A DNA stretch of 64,000 bases from Paenarthrobacter aurescens (GTDB taxonomy: Bacteria > Actinomycetota > Actinomycetes > Actinomycetales > Micrococcaceae): contig NZ_JAOEFX010000001.1 of the NCBI RefSeq assembly GCF_025421775.1, forward strand, positions 310,001 to 374,000, written 5' to 3'. Positions within the stretch are counted from its first letter, which is position 1; the number at the start of each line of letters is the position of its first letter. A model generated the notes under the pieces. It did no database searches and was not told the DNA's origin. It was given only the letters and a program-made list of their open reading frames with translations. The translations under genes and the position numbers were made by a program. Of this stretch, positions 53,943 through 64,000 are shown piece by piece.

Positions 53943-55958
53943 CTAAGATTCGAGGATTTCGCCGGTGGTCATGTTGACCGCCGGCACCGTTTCATCGGAG
54001 TCGGTCGTGGAACCCAGATGCTGTACCACCGCGGCGGCCAACGCTGGACCGATGCCCTTGGCGGACGTGAGTTCCTCGATGGAGGCGGCTTTGATCTTCT
54101 TGAGCGAACCGAAGTGTGCCACCAGGGCCTTCCGTTTGGCCTCGCCCAAGCCCGGAACGCCGTCCAGGACCGACACCGTCATGGCTTTGCCGCGCTTCTG
54201 ACGGTGGAACGTGATGGCGAAACGGTGGGCTTCATCGCGGATTCGTTGAAGCAGGTAAAGGCCCTGCGACGTCCGGGGCAGAATGACCGGAAAGTCGCTG
54301 TCGGGCAGCCAGACTTCTTCCAGCCGCTTGGCCAGGCCCACCACATAGACGTCGTCGATGCCCAACTCCGCGAGGGCGCGCGCTGCGGCATTAACCTGTG
54401 GCTGGCCTCCGTCCACCACCACCAGGTTGGGCGGGTAGGCGAACTTGGCTTTCGGGGCCGGCATGGTGGGGTCCGACGGCGGGAGTTCAGTGCCGCTGCC
54501 GGCACCCGCACGCGTCGGGTTGGTGATCTCGCCCGAGACCACCGGTACCTGGGCGGCTTTGTCCGTCAGGTAGTGCCTGAACCGTCGGGTCAGGACATCG
54601 TGCATGGCCGCGGTGTCGTCGGCCGCAGCCGGGCCCGTGATGGAGAATTTGCGGTAGTCGGACTTCTTTGGCAGGCCGTCTTCCACCACCACCATGGAAG
54701 CCACCACATTGGTGCCTTGGACGTGCGATATATCGAAACATTCGATCCTCAGCAAGGGAACGGGAATCTCCAGTGCCTCCTGCAATTCCTGGAGGGCAAC
54801 GGACCGTACCGTGATGTCACCTGCCCGACGCGTCTTGTGCAGCTTCAGGGCTTGCTCGGCATTCTCGCGGACCGTGGACATCAATGCCGCTTTGTCACCG
54901 CGCTGGGGTACACGGATGTCCACCTTGGCTCCGCGCAGCCCGCCAAGCCACTCACTGAGCTCGGCATGGTTGCTGGGGTTCTCCGGTACCAATACTTCCC
55001 GGGGGATCCGGCCCTGGACGTCGCTGTCTTCGCCGTAGACCTGCTGCAGCAAATGTTCAATGAGTTCGGGTGTGGTGGCGTCCTCCACCTTTTCCACGAC
55101 CCAACCACGTTGCCCACGGACGCGTCCCCCGCGCACATGGAAGACCTGCACTGATGCTTCAAGTTCGTCGTCGTGCAAGGCGAAGACGTCGGCATCAGTA
55201 TCCTCCGCGAGGACCACGGCATTGCGTTCAAAGACTTTCCGCAGCGCGATGATGTCGTCCCTGAGCCCTGCTGCGCGTTCATAGTCAAGCTCAGCTACCG
55301 ACGCGGCCATGTCCTTTTCCAGGCGGCCGATGAAGCGCTTGGCCTCACCACCCATGAAGGAACAAAAGTCTTCTGCCAGAGCACGGTGTTCCTCGGGAGT
55401 GACACGGCCAACACACGGGGCCGAGCATTTGTCGATGTACCCCAGGAGGCAGGGCCGGCCGCTGGCCTGGGCGCGCTTGAAGACACCTGCACTGCAGCTG
55501 CGGACCGGAAAAACCCGCAGGAGCGTGTCCATGGTTTCCCTGATGGCCCCAGCGGTATAGGGACCGAAGTACCTGGTGCCCTTCTTGCGCTCTCCGCGCA
55601 TGACCTGCACCCTGGGGAACTTCTCCCCCATGGTGACGGCTAGGTAGGGGTAAGTCTTGTCGTCGCGGAATACCACGTTGAAGCGGGGTTTGAATTCCTT
55701 GATCCAGGTGTACTCCAGCTGCAGGGATTCCAACTCGCTGCCCACCATTGTCCATTCGACGCTGCTGGCCGCGTGAACCATGGCATGGGTCTTGGGAAGA
55801 AGCCCAGCCGGGTTGGCGAAGTAGGAATTAAGCCTTGACCGGAGGTTCTTGGCCTTGCCCACATAGATGACCCGGCCATGCGGGTCGCGGAAACGATAGA
55901 CGCCCGGGGTGGTGGGAATTTCACCCGTTTGGGGCCGGTAACTTGCTGGATCTGCCAC
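53943..55958 (-). CDS. uvrC: Excinuclease ABC subunit C
   Basis: Makes both incisions in nucleotide excision repair with UvrA and UvrB. 671 residues: GIY-YIG domain ([20 protein letters not shown], about 18-37), UVR motif (about 205-240), RNase H-like domain with [10 protein letters not shown] near 527, and the C-terminal helix-hairpin-helix pair ([17 protein letters not shown] and [11 protein letters not shown]). GTG start at 55958. Confidence 0.97.
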   Translation of the reverse strand: MADPASYRPQTGEIPTTPGVYRFRDPHGRVIYVGKAKNLRSRLNSYFANPAGLLPKTHAMVHAASSVEWTMVGSELESLQLEYTWIKEFKPRFNVVFRDDKTYPYLAVTMGEKFPRVQVMRGERKKGTRYFGPYTAGAIRETMDTLLRVFPVRSCSAGVFKRAQASGRPCLLGYIDKCSAPCVGRVTPEEHRALAEDFCSFMGGEAKRFIGRLEKDMAASVAELDYERAAGLRDDIIALRKVFERNAVVLAEDTDADVFALHDDELEASVQVFHVRGGRVRGQRGWVVEKVEDATTPELIEHLLQQVYGEDSDVQGRIPREVLVPENPSNHAELSEWLGGLRGAKVDIRVPQRGDKAALMSTVRENAEQALKLHKTRRAGDITVRSVALQELQEALEIPVPLLRIECFDISHVQGTNVVASMVVVEDGLPKKSDYRKFSITGPAAADDTAAMHDVLTRRFRHYLTDKAAQVPVVSGEITNPTRAGAGSGTELPPSDPTMPAPKAKFAYPPNLVVVDGGQPQVNAAARALAELGIDDVYVVGLAKRLEEVWLPDSDFPVILPRTSQGLYLLQRIRDEAHRFAITFHRQKRGKAMTVSVLDGVPGLGEAKRKALVAHFGSLKKIKAASIEELTSAKGIGPALAAAVVQHLGSTTDSDETVPAVNMTTGEILES

Positions 55959-56019
55959 GATTCCAGTCTAATGAACCGGAACGACAGCCCACGCCACCCC
56001 GATACAGCCGCCGCTGTTC

Positions 56020-56688
56020 CTACTCCACCGACTTGCTCTGGTTATAGCTCGTGGACCGTTCCTGGCCGCTGAGCACGGCGATGGCATCCATGATCTTGTC
56101 CGTTACCTCGCGGCGTGCCGGCAGGGAGTGGTCGGGGCCGGTCTTGTCGAAATAGAGCGGCTCGCCCACCTTCATGATGAAGTGCTGGGGACGGACAGCG
56201 TTCTTATCCGCCGGTTGCAGCTTCTCGGTGCCGATGAGACCGACGGGGATCACCGGGGCGCCGGTGGTCAGGGCAAGCCAGCCCACGCCGGTCCGCCCGC
56301 GGTAAAGGATTCCATCGCGGGATCGGGTGCCTTCAGGGTAGATACCAATGCCCTTGCCTGACTCCAGGATGTCCAGCAGGGTCTTGAGAGCCTGCACGCT
56401 GGCTGCCTGTTCGCCGCGCTCGACGGGAATCGACCCCACTGCTTCGAAGAACGACTTCATCACAGCACCTTTGACACCCTTGGTGGTGAAGTACTCAGCT
56501 TTGGCAAAGAAGGCAACCGGACGTGGCATGAGCGCCTGCACAATGACGCTGTCCAGGAAGGACAGGTGGTTGGGGGCTACGATGAACGGCCCCTCCTTGG
56601 GAACGTTCTCCAGTCCGATGACAGTGGGACGGCACGTGGAGGAGATCAAACCACGGGTGGTCCAGCGGATCGCATCAAAGACTGCCAT
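56020..56688 (-). CDS. PlsC-like 1-acyl-glycerol-3-phosphate acyltransferase
   Basis: Membrane-associated acyltransferase of phospholipid synthesis or remodelling. 222 residues; the HX4D motif is in NHLSFLD near 39-45 and the glycerophosphate-binding EGTRSRDG near 119-126. Start overlaps the HAD gene end by 14 nt. Substrate preference unknown. Confidence 0.9.
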   Translation of the reverse strand: MAVFDAIRWTTRGLISSTCRPTVIGLENVPKEGPFIVAPNHLSFLDSVIVQALMPRPVAFFAKAEYFTTKGVKGAVMKSFFEAVGSIPVERGEQAASVQALKTLLDILESGKGIGIYPEGTRSRDGILYRGRTGVGWLALTTGAPVIPVGLIGTEKLQPADKNAVRPQHFIMKVGEPLYFDKTGPDHSLPARREVTDKIMDAIAVLSGQERSTSYNQSKSVE

Positions 56689-57391
56689 CGTTTTGTACCT
56701 CGCTCAGGGCTGCCGCGCGGACAGCGTCAAGTTCTTCAATTTTGGTGCGGAGCTCAAGTGCGGTTGAGACAACGGCCACAGCGCCGGCTTCCTCAAGTTC
56801 GCCGTCGGGTGCGAATCCCCACCTGACCCCGATACAGTCCAGCCCGTTGGCCATGGCCCCCGCAACGTCCTGGTGCCTGTCCCCCACCATGACGGCCGGT
56901 TGGGAATGAAGGTCAGCCAACGCGGCGCCCACGATCTCCACCTTGCCGGACGCTGTGTTGGCCCCCAATGATTCGTCATCGGCCGCTCCCCGGATGGAAA
57001 CAAAAAAATCAGCAATTTTGTGGTGCTCAAGGACCAACCGGGCAATTGACTGCGGTTTCTGTGTAGCAACTGCAACAGGCCTGCCGGACTCGGCAAAGAA
57101 TTCGAGGATGTCAAAGATCCCCGGATAAAGCTTGCTTTGTCCGATGCCCGTCTCCTTGTAATGGCGTCGGTACCGTTCAATGGTTTCATCCACCAATTCG
57201 ACGGGGACCTTGGCCAAATGCTGCAGGGAGTCGCTGAGTTTGGGACCCACCATGGAATTCAGCACGGCCTGTTCCGGGACGGGGAGGTTCATTTCACGGA
57301 GGGCCGCAGAGATTCCTCCTGTGATACCGCCGGCAGGATCGACAAGGGTGCCGTCCAGATCGAATATTACGGGCACCGTTGTTTGAGTCAC
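56675..57391 (-). CDS. HAD-family phosphatase (phosphoglycolate phosphatase-like)
   Basis: Soluble phosphohydrolase, 238 residues: nucleophile DLDGTLVD (10-17), motif II in ATQKPQ, and motif III VMVGDRHQDV near 168-177. Resembles Gph/PpaX proteins; the substrate is not certain. GTG start at 57391. Coupled with the acyltransferase. Confidence 0.87.
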   Translation of the reverse strand: MTQTTVPVIFDLDGTLVDPAGGITGGISAALREMNLPVPEQAVLNSMVGPKLSDSLQHLAKVPVELVDETIERYRRHYKETGIGQSKLYPGIFDILEFFAESGRPVAVATQKPQSIARLVLEHHKIADFFVSIRGAADDESLGANTASGKVEIVGAALADLHSQPAVMVGDRHQDVAGAMANGLDCIGVRWGFAPDGELEEAGAVAVVSTALELRTKIEELDAVRAAALSEVQNDGSL

Positions 57392-57409
57392 CGGGTTAGT
57401 TTCTCACGA

Positions 57410-57442
57410 GTAGCGGCATGCCTGAAACTCGCATGCCGCTAC
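57410..57442 (-). terminator. Hairpin after uvrA
   Basis: A perfect 12-bp stem (GTAGCGGCATGC with GCATGCCGCTAC) with a 9-nt loop, 17 nt after the uvrA stop; no poly-T on the minus strand. Confidence 0.65.
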
Positions 57443-57459
57443 CGGAATACTTCTGCTGA

Positions 57460-60387
57460 CTATCCCAGAATTTCGGCCAGGAACGTCGCCGTGTGGCTGT
57501 CCGTGGATTTTGCCACTTGTTCCGGCGTCCCTGTGGCCACGATCTTTCCGCCACCGGAACCACCGTTGGGGCCCAGGTCCACGATCCAGTCCGCTGATTT
57601 GATGACGTCCAGGTTGTGCTCAATGGTAATGACGGTGTTGCCCTTGTCCACCAAGCCCTGGAGAACCATCAGCAGCTTCCGGATGTCCTCGAAGTGCAGG
57701 CCCGTAGTGGGTTCGTCCAGAACGTAGATGCTGCGCCCGTTGGAACGCTTCTGAAGCTCGGCAGCAAGCTTCACGCGCTGCGCCTCGCCACCTGACAGGG
57801 TGGTTGCCGGCTGGCCGAGGCGAACGTAGCCGAGGCCTACGTCCACCAAGGTATTCAGATGCCGTGCGATCGGTGTGAAGGCAGCGAAGAACTCGGCACC
57901 TTCCTCGATGGGCATGTTGAGGACATCTGCAATGGTCTTGCCCTTGTAGTGGACTTCAAGGGTTTCGCGGTTGTACCTGGCGCCGTGGCAAACCTCGCAG
58001 GGAACGTAGACGTCCGGCAGGAAGTTCATCTCGATCTTCAAGGTGCCATCGCCTGAACAAGCTTCGCAGCGGCCACCCTTGACATTGAACGAGAATCGTC
58101 CCGGCTGGTATCCGCGAACCTTCGCTTCAGTGGTCTCGGCGAAAAGCTTCCGGATGTTGTCGAATACGCCGGTGTACGTTGCCGGGTTGGAACGGGGGGT
58201 GCGGCCGATAGGGCTCTGATCGACGTGTACTACCTTGTCCAGGTGTTCCAGTCCGGCCACTGTCCGGTGACGTCCTGCCACCTGCTTGGCGCCGTTGAGC
58301 TTGTTGGCCAGGACCTTGTAGAGGATCTCGTTGACCAGCGTGGACTTGCCCGAGCCGCTCACGCCGGTTACCGCGGTGAAAAGCCCCAACGGGAATGTGG
58401 CATCAACGTTGTTAAGGTTGTTCTCCCGGGCCCCGACGACCTTGAGCTCACGCTTCTTGTCATACTTACGGCGTTTGGTGGGGATGTCTATCTTGCGGCG
58501 CCCTGACAGGTAGTCGCCTGTCAGGGACTCCGTGTTCTCCAAGAGCTCCTTGTAAGTGCCGGAGTGCACCACCTGGCCGCCGTGCTCGCCGGCGCCAGGT
58601 CCGATGTCCACCACCCAATCGGCCTCATGGATGGTGTCTTCGTCGTGCTCCACCACAATCAGGGTGTTGCCAAGGTCCCGGAGGCGGGTGAGTGTCTCGA
58701 TGAGCCGCCGGTTGTCACGCTGGTGAAGGCCGATGGACGGTTCATCAAGGACGTAAAGTACGCCCACAAGTCCTGACCCGATCTGGGTGGCGAGCCGGAT
58801 GCGCTGGGCTTCACCACCGGACAAGGTGCCCGAGGGGCGCTCAAGGTTGAGGTACTCCAAGCCGACGTCCAGGAGGAAGGTCAGGCGGGCCTGGATCTCC
58901 TTCAGCACTTGATTGGCAATCTGGGATTCCCTGCTGGTGAGTGTGAGGCTTCCCAGGAACTCTGCACATTCGCGCATGGGCAGGGCAGCGACCTCGGCGA
59001 TCGACTTTCCGTTGATCAGCACGGACAACGACGCCGGGTTGAGGCGGGCGCCGTTGCACTCGGGGCAGGGAATCTGGCGCATGTACTCTTCGTACCGGTC
59101 ACGGGCCCAATCGGAATCGGTTTCCCCGTGCTTTCGGTGGACGTACTGGATGGCACCTTCAAAGCCGGTACTGTACTTACGCTCACGGCCAAAGCGGTTC
59201 TTGTATTGGACAACAACCTTGTGGTCCTTGCCGTGGAGCACGGTGTTGCGAACGTCTTTGGGGAGCTTTTCCCAAGAAGTCTTCATGGAGAAACCGAGTT
59301 CGTGTGCCAGTCCCTCGAGGAGGCGGTTCCAGTACTCCGTTGTCGCTGTGCCCAGGGACCAAGGGGCTATGGCGCCCTCACCGAGGGAGAGCTCCGGATT
59401 GGGAACGATCAGTTCCTCGTCCACTTCAAGTTTGGTGCCGATGCCGCTGCAGGCAGAGCAGGCGCCGAAGGGGTTGTTGAAGGAGAACGAGCGGGGCTCG
59501 ATTTCGTCAATGGCCAGGGGGTGCTCGTTGGGGCACGCCAGGTTTTCGGAGAAAGCCCGGCTACGGCCGGGGTCTTCGGCGTCGAGGTCAACGAACTCGA
59601 CCAGGACGCGGCCCTCGGCAAGGCCCAAGGCAGTCTCAACGGAATCGGTGAGCCGCTGGCTGATATCTTCCTTGACCACCAAGCGGTCAACAACAACCTC
59701 GATGGTGTGCTTGAACTGCTTGCCAAGCTTGGGCGGATCGCTGAGCTGAACGAGCTCGCCATCCACGCGGGCACGTGAATAACCCTTGGCTGTGAGCTCT
59801 TTGAAGAGATCGACAAACTCGCCCTTGCGTCCACGGACCACGGGGGCGAGGACCTGGAAGCGCGTGCCAGTCTCGAGTTCAAGAAGCTGGTCCACGATCT
59901 GCTGTGGTGTCTGCCGTGCGATGGGCTCACCACAGACAGGGCAGTGCGGGCGGCCGACGCGGGCCCAGAGCAGCCGCATATAGTCGTAAATCTCGGTGAT
60001 GGTGCCCACCGTGGAACGGGGGTTCTTGCTGGTGGACTTCTGGTCGATGGACACCGCGGGCGAGAGTCCCTCGATGAAGTCGACATCAGGTTTGTCCACT
60101 TGCCCAAGGAACTGGCGGGCATATGCGGACAGCGACTCCACGTAACGCCGCTGGCCTTCAGCGAAGATGGTGTCGAAAGCCAATGATGACTTACCGGAAC
60201 CGGAAAGGCCCGTGAACACGATCATGGCGTCACGGGGAAGGTCAAGGTCCACGTTGCGCAGGTTGTGTTCCCGGGCACCCTTGACAACCAGCCGGGACAG
60301 GTCCGGCCTCGCGGGCTTGGTATCGGGAACGACAGGGGCGTTCTTTGTGGATTCGATGGCGGTATCTTCAGCTAAGGCTTTGGGCAC
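57460..60387 (-). CDS. uvrA: Excinuclease ABC subunit A
   Basis: Damage-recognition ATPase of nucleotide excision repair. 975 residues; two ABC modules with Walker [13 protein letters not shown] near 56-67 and [10 protein letters not shown] near 665-674, signatures LSGGEAQRI and LSGGEAQRV, and zinc-finger cysteines in CPVCG, CPECNG and CEACSGDG. A ~35-residue N-terminal extension precedes the usual start region; the GTG at 60387 may be too far upstream. uvrB is outside the window. Confidence 0.97.
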   Translation of the reverse strand: MPKALAEDTAIESTKNAPVVPDTKPARPDLSRLVVKGAREHNLRNVDLDLPRDAMIVFTGLSGSGKSSLAFDTIFAEGQRRYVESLSAYARQFLGQVDKPDVDFIEGLSPAVSIDQKSTSKNPRSTVGTITEIYDYMRLLWARVGRPHCPVCGEPIARQTPQQIVDQLLELETGTRFQVLAPVVRGRKGEFVDLFKELTAKGYSRARVDGELVQLSDPPKLGKQFKHTIEVVVDRLVVKEDISQRLTDSVETALGLAEGRVLVEFVDLDAEDPGRSRAFSENLACPNEHPLAIDEIEPRSFSFNNPFGACSACSGIGTKLEVDEELIVPNPELSLGEGAIAPWSLGTATTEYWNRLLEGLAHELGFSMKTSWEKLPKDVRNTVLHGKDHKVVVQYKNRFGRERKYSTGFEGAIQYVHRKHGETDSDWARDRYEEYMRQIPCPECNGARLNPASLSVLINGKSIAEVAALPMRECAEFLGSLTLTSRESQIANQVLKEIQARLTFLLDVGLEYLNLERPSGTLSGGEAQRIRLATQIGSGLVGVLYVLDEPSIGLHQRDNRRLIETLTRLRDLGNTLIVVEHDEDTIHEADWVVDIGPGAGEHGGQVVHSGTYKELLENTESLTGDYLSGRRKIDIPTKRRKYDKKRELKVVGARENNLNNVDATFPLGLFTAVTGVSGSGKSTLVNEILYKVLANKLNGAKQVAGRHRTVAGLEHLDKVVHVDQSPIGRTPRSNPATYTGVFDNIRKLFAETTEAKVRGYQPGRFSFNVKGGRCEACSGDGTLKIEMNFLPDVYVPCEVCHGARYNRETLEVHYKGKTIADVLNMPIEEGAEFFAAFTPIARHLNTLVDVGLGYVRLGQPATTLSGGEAQRVKLAAELQKRSNGRSIYVLDEPTTGLHFEDIRKLLMVLQGLVDKGNTVITIEHNLDVIKSADWIVDLGPNGGSGGGKIVATGTPEQVAKSTDSHTATFLAEILG

Positions 60388-60452
60388 CTACCAATGCTAA
60401 TCGAAAACTTCTTCGAATTTCCATGTCGTTCCTCACATGCTACTGATCGGTA

Positions 60453-60887
60453 TCAGTCGGCGTCGTACGCGGCGGCAAGAAGCTGCACGGCTTCTGCGAA
60501 CGAGGCTCCTTGCGCTTTCGCCGCGGCCGCGTACTCTGCGGCTACGCCGGCCAACGCACCCCAGCGGTCGTCCCGCGCGCAGACCACTGTGCCGTTTCTC
60601 CCCCGGGTAGCCACGACTCCGGCCGCTTCGAGTTCCTTGTATGCCCGGGCCACAGTGTGCGGGGCAACGTCCAACACTCCGGCAAGGTTACGCACGGGAG
60701 GCAGTTTTGCTCCGACTGCCAGGACTCCGGAGTCGGCGAGTTCAATGATCCGCAGCCGTAACTGTTCGAAAAGCGCTACCGCGCTGGTGGTATTGGGGCG
60801 CCAGGTGCCTGGAAAACCGCCCGTCGGAGTCACGAGGAACTCCGCAGGGGCGACTGCACCATGCGCGGCGTATGTCGTTCGAAGCAT
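60453..60887 (-). CDS. GntR family transcriptional regulator, short type
   Basis: 144 residues. Winged helix-turn-helix at about 38-100 with LFEQLRLRIIELADSG and LPPVRNLAGVLDVAPHTVARAYKEL, then only ~40 residues, an Ala-rich helical tail, so there is no ligand domain of the FadR or HutC type; YtrA-like small regulators are similar. The frame is open upstream to 61178, opposite and overlapping the tam gene, but coding similarity begins near the ATG at 60887. Target unknown. Confidence 0.8.
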   Translation of the reverse strand: MLRTTYAAHGAVAPAEFLVTPTGGFPGTWRPNTTSAVALFEQLRLRIIELADSGVLAVGAKLPPVRNLAGVLDVAPHTVARAYKELEAAGVVATRGRNGTVVCARDDRWGALAGVAAEYAAAAKAQGASFAEAVQLLAAAYDAD

Positions 60888-60987
60888 CCTTGGTCCATGC
60901 CGAGAATTAGACCAGCGACGCCGGAACGGGACAAGCCATCGCGACCCATGAAAGTCATTGCTACGCCAAAGGAAGCGTCCGTCGGAC

Positions 60988-61767
60988 TCATGAATTCTTT
61001 CGGGCGACAGCAAAAATGCGCCGGAACGGGAAGACCGTTCCGTGACCCGTCGCCGGGTAAGCGTCACGCAGCATGGCGGAGTACTCAGCCTCGAACCGGG
61101 CGGCGTCAGTGGCGGAGAGCGCCGACAGCACTGGTCGGAGTCCTGTGCCGCGGACCCACTGCAGAACCGGATCTTCACCTGTCAGCAGCTGCTGGTAGGT
61201 GGTCTCCCAAGCGTCGGCGGAACATCCGGCGTCGAGCATGATGTTCAGGTAGTCCGCAGGACTGCCTACCGCGCCATCGTGCCGGAGCACGCCATCCAGC
61301 TTGGCCGACCATGAGGGAGATTCAGCGAGTTGCCGCATCAGCGTGTGGGAAGGGGACGTGAAATTCCCCGGCACCTGCATGGCAAACCAGGCGCCTGGTT
61401 GCAGGGCCCGAAGCCAGCTGGCCAACATCTCCTGGTGGCCGGGAACCCACTGGAGGGCGGCGTTGGTGATGACTACATCGGTATCATCCTCCGGAGCCCA
61501 ATCCGCGATGTCGCCCTGCTGGAATTCCAGGCTGCCCAACGGCTGCGCGAGGGACTCCGCTTTATGGAGCATCTCCTCGGAAGAGTCGATTCCCATGATC
61601 CGGGCCTCCGGCCAGCGATCCGCCAGCGTAGCGGTGAGGTTCCCGGGGCCGCAGCCAAGGTCCACCACCTTGCGGGGGTCGCTGGCCTGGACCCTCGCGA
61701 CCAGGTCATGGAATGGCCTGTCCCGATGGTTGCCGAACTCCACATATTTGGTCGGGTCCCACTTCAT
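60988..61767 (-). CDS. tam: Trans-aconitate 2-methyltransferase-like SAM methyltransferase
   Basis: Class I SAM-dependent methyltransferase, 259 residues; motif I VDLGCGPGNLT near 35-45 and post-motif ALQWVPGH near 102-109. WDPTKYVEFGNHRDRPFHDL at the N-terminus is characteristic of Tam, which methylates trans-aconitate. ATG at 61767 (the TTG just before is not needed). 70 nt from the divergent helicase gene. Confidence 0.88.
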   Translation of the reverse strand: MKWDPTKYVEFGNHRDRPFHDLVARVQASDPRKVVDLGCGPGNLTATLADRWPEARIMGIDSSEEMLHKAESLAQPLGSLEFQQGDIADWAPEDDTDVVITNAALQWVPGHQEMLASWLRALQPGAWFAMQVPGNFTSPSHTLMRQLAESPSWSAKLDGVLRHDGAVGSPADYLNIMLDAGCSADAWETTYQQLLTGEDPVLQWVRGTGLRPVLSALSATDAARFEAEYSAMLRDAYPATGHGTVFPFRRIFAVARKNS

Positions 61768-61837
61768 CAAAGCCTCCTGGCGTCTGGCAGCACTGCTGGG
61801 CAGAGCCTAAACCGTCCGGGCACTAAGCTGGAAACCA

Positions 61838-64000
61838 ATGAAACTTCTTGAACAGCTTCCTGGTTCCACTGCCACCGGTCCCCTGGACCCGGACGAAATC
61901 TACACACGGTTCGTGGAGTGGACTGAGAGTCGCGGCCTGCAGCTCTACCCGGCGCAGGACGAAGCGATCATGGAGCTGGCCTCCGGCGCCAACGTTATCC
62001 TTGCCACCCCCACGGGCTCGGGGAAGTCACTGGTAGCCATTGCGGCCCACTTCGAAGCGATGGCACGCGGTCAGCGAAGCTACTACACGGCGCCCATCAA
62101 GGCCCTCGTGTCGGAAAAGTTCTTTGCTCTCTGCGACATCTTCGGCGCAGAGAACGTGGGCATGATTACGGGTGATTCCGGCGTGAACCAGGACGCCCCC
62201 ATCATTTGCTGCACGGCTGAAATCCTTGCCAATATCGCACTCCGCGAAGGCCCGGCGGCTGAGCTGGGTTCCGTGATCATGGACGAATTCCATTTCTACT
62301 CCGATCCCCAGCGCGGTTGGGCGTGGCAGGTGCCGCTCCTGGAACTGCCCCAGGCGCAGTTCCTCCTGATGTCCGCGACCCTGGGCGATGTCACCCGTTT
62401 CGAAACCGGCCTCACCGAACTGACGGGCCGGACCACCACGACTGTGAGTTCGGCCGAACGTCCCATTCCGTTGCATTACTACTACCATCTGACTCCGGTT
62501 CACGAGACTCTGGAAGAACTGCTTTCCACCAAGCAGGTTCCCGTTTATGTGGTCCACTTCAGCCAGGCGGAAGCCATTGAGCGCGCCCAGAACCTCATGA
62601 GCATCAACATGTGCAGCCGGGCCGAGAAGGACCGCATAGCCGAGCTGATTGCAGGCTTCAGGTTCGCCGCGGGATTCGGAAAGACCCTCAACCGGCTGGT
62701 TCGCCACGGCATAGGCGTCCACCATGCCGGCATGCTCCCCAAGTACCGCCGCCTGGTGGAGCAACTCGCCCAGGCCGGGCTTCTCAAAGTGATCTGCGGT
62801 ACCGACACTTTGGGGGTGGGCATCAACGTGCCCATCCGGACAGTGCTGTTGACGGCTCTGAGCAAGTACGACGGCGTACGCACCAGGTCTCTTAACTCGC
62901 GGGAGTTCCACCAGATTGCCGGCCGCGCTGGGCGCGCTGGGTATGACACTGCGGGCACTGTGGTGGTTCAGGCTCCGGACCACGTGGTGGAAAACACCAA
63001 AGCCATGGCGAAGGCCACCGCCAAGTTTGGCGATGACCAAAAGAAGTTGCGCCAAGTGGTCAAGAAGAAACCCCCCGAGGGATTTGTCTCGTGGGGCGAA
63101 CCGACCTTCAAACGGCTGGTGGAGTCCGTACCCGAGCCGTTGACCTCCAGTTTCACCGTGACGCACGCGATGTTGCTGAACCTTATGGAGCGCCCTGGCG
63201 ACCCCTTCCAGGCAACCCGGCGCCTGCTCAGCGAGAACCACGAGACCCGGGCCGCGCAACTGAAACTCATGAAGAAGGCCTTGGGAATCTACCGCGAACT
63301 ACTCGCGGCCGGAGTTGTTGAACGGATTCCCGAGGACGAGCAGGAGGCTGAAGGACGCTCCGTACGCCTGACAGTGCACCTGCAAGCCAATTTTGCACTT
63401 AACCAGCCACTCTCCCCCTTCGCGCTGGCCGCACTGGAGCTGCTTGATCCGGAGTCGCCGTCGTACGCCTTGGACGTAGTCTCCGTTATCGAATCAACGC
63501 TGGAGAAGCCGCGGCAGATTCTCTCTGCACAGCAGAAGAAGGCGCGGGGCGAGGCCGTTGCCGCCATGAAGGCTGACGGCATCGAGTACGAACAGCGTAT
63601 GGCCATGCTGGACGAAGTCACTTATCCCATGCCTTTGGCGGAAATCCTTGGCGAGGCCTTCGAGGTCTACCGCAAGGCGGCCCCGTGGGTGGGCGACTTC
63701 GAGCTCGCGCCCAAATCCATCATCCGGGACATGTACGAGCGCGCCATGAACTTCGGGGAATTCGTGCAGTTCTATGGACTGGCCCGTTCCGAGGGAATCG
63801 TCCTGCGATACCTTGCGGACGGGTTCCGGGCTCTTCGGCAGACCGTTCCCCAGGACTCGCTCCGGGAGGACCTTGAGGACCTCATAGCGTGGCTGGGCGA
63901 GTTGGTCCGTCAGGTGGATTCCAGCCTGCTGGACGAGTGGGAAGAGCTCACTTCCGGGCTTGCCCCCACACCGCATGACGCTCCCCCGCCCCCGCCGCCG
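61838..64000 (+). CDS. DExH-box RNA/DNA helicase with DUF3516-like C-terminal region, 3' truncated
   Basis: Ski2/HelY-like helicase, open from ATG 61838 to the window end (721 codons, no stop seen). Walker A ATPTGSGKS near 66-74, DEFH motif II in IMDEFHFYSD, LMSATLGD as motif III, and GRAGRAGYD as motif VI are all present. The second half, from about residue 420, matches the DUF3516 region found with such helicases in actinobacteria. The last visible residues are a run of prolines (DAPPPPPP). The start lacks a strong Shine-Dalgarno (GGAAACCA). RNA processing or repair role by analogy. Confidence 0.9.
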   Translation, partial: MKLLEQLPGSTATGPLDPDEIYTRFVEWTESRGLQLYPAQDEAIMELASGANVILATPTGSGKSLVAIAAHFEAMARGQRSYYTAPIKALVSEKFFALCDIFGAENVGMITGDSGVNQDAPIICCTAEILANIALREGPAAELGSVIMDEFHFYSDPQRGWAWQVPLLELPQAQFLLMSATLGDVTRFETGLTELTGRTTTTVSSAERPIPLHYYYHLTPVHETLEELLSTKQVPVYVVHFSQAEAIERAQNLMSINMCSRAEKDRIAELIAGFRFAAGFGKTLNRLVRHGIGVHHAGMLPKYRRLVEQLAQAGLLKVICGTDTLGVGINVPIRTVLLTALSKYDGVRTRSLNSREFHQIAGRAGRAGYDTAGTVVVQAPDHVVENTKAMAKATAKFGDDQKKLRQVVKKKPPEGFVSWGEPTFKRLVESVPEPLTSSFTVTHAMLLNLMERPGDPFQATRRLLSENHETRAAQLKLMKKALGIYRELLAAGVVERIPEDEQEAEGRSVRLTVHLQANFALNQPLSPFALAALELLDPESPSYALDVVSVIESTLEKPRQILSAQQKKARGEAVAAMKADGIEYEQRMAMLDEVTYPMPLAEILGEAFEVYRKAAPWVGDFELAPKSIIRDMYERAMNFGEFVQFYGLARSEGIVLRYLADGFRALRQTVPQDSLREDLEDLIAWLGELVRQVDSSLLDEWEELTSGLAPTPHDAPPPPPP

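Noticed and set aside
60888..61178. Long N-terminal extension of the GntR regulator
   Set aside because: The upstream codons lie over the end of the tam gene and show no family similarity; the recognisable sequence begins at the ATG 60887.

Overview
The window comes from a high-GC actinobacterium. The gene set (RbpA, WhiA, OpcA, a SufR-led suf operon, BioYMN, DUF3099) and the protein sequences point to the Micrococcaceae, most likely an Arthrobacter, Paenarthrobacter or Pseudarthrobacter chromosome. Coding density is about 90 percent, with many 1-4 nt overlaps and frequent GTG/TTG starts. No rRNA, tRNA, insertion sequence, prophage or CRISPR array was found. I annotate 61 protein genes; the first (YeiH family) and the last (a DExH helicase) are cut by the window edges.

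Layout. 1-8.4 kb: aminopeptidase N, lipoate ligase, zinc-free L31, an rRNA/tRNA methyltransferase, a TauE exporter, an ABC ATPase and serB. 8.5-11.3 kb: an unusual pair, a roadblock/LC7-like protein and an orphan, asymmetrically degenerate sugar-type ABC ATPase, whose flanks carry the same 55-bp tripartite motif. 11.3-17 kb: two SDR enzymes, a DUF3099/zinc-protein/SURF1/YbaK operon and an ABC-F ATPase. 17.2-22.8 kb: the biotin importer bioYMN converging on a thiolase/acyl-CoA ligase pair, then a zinc peptidase. 22.9-28 kb: sufR-sufB-sufD-Rieske-sufC-sufT, without sufS or sufU. 28.1-30.8 kb: ABC exporter plus ctaA.

30.9-36.2 kb is accessory. It sits between ctaA and ctaB, which lie near one another in related genomes. 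It holds an overlapping operon (secreted crystallin/I36-like protein, frameshifted lipoprotein, membrane-fusion adaptor, MacB-like ABC exporter) and a divergent stand-alone TOPRIM gene. The space between them has iteron-like direct repeats and a perfect palindrome, and a 32-bp tandem repeat follows the TOPRIM gene. This is the best candidate here for an undescribed system.

36.2-50 kb is central metabolism: ctaB divergent from tkt-tal-pgi-zwf-opcA-pgl (pentose phosphate pathway), then rbpA, and gap-pgk-tpiA-secG on the other strand. 50-64 kb: sodA, the conserved rapZ-yvcK-whiA block, uvrC, an acyltransferase and a HAD phosphatase, uvrA, a GntR regulator, a trans-aconitate methyltransferase-like gene and the helicase. 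Heme A synthesis and oxidase assembly (ctaA, ctaB, SURF1), Fe-S assembly (suf) and nucleotide excision repair (uvrA, uvrC) are each represented by several genes.
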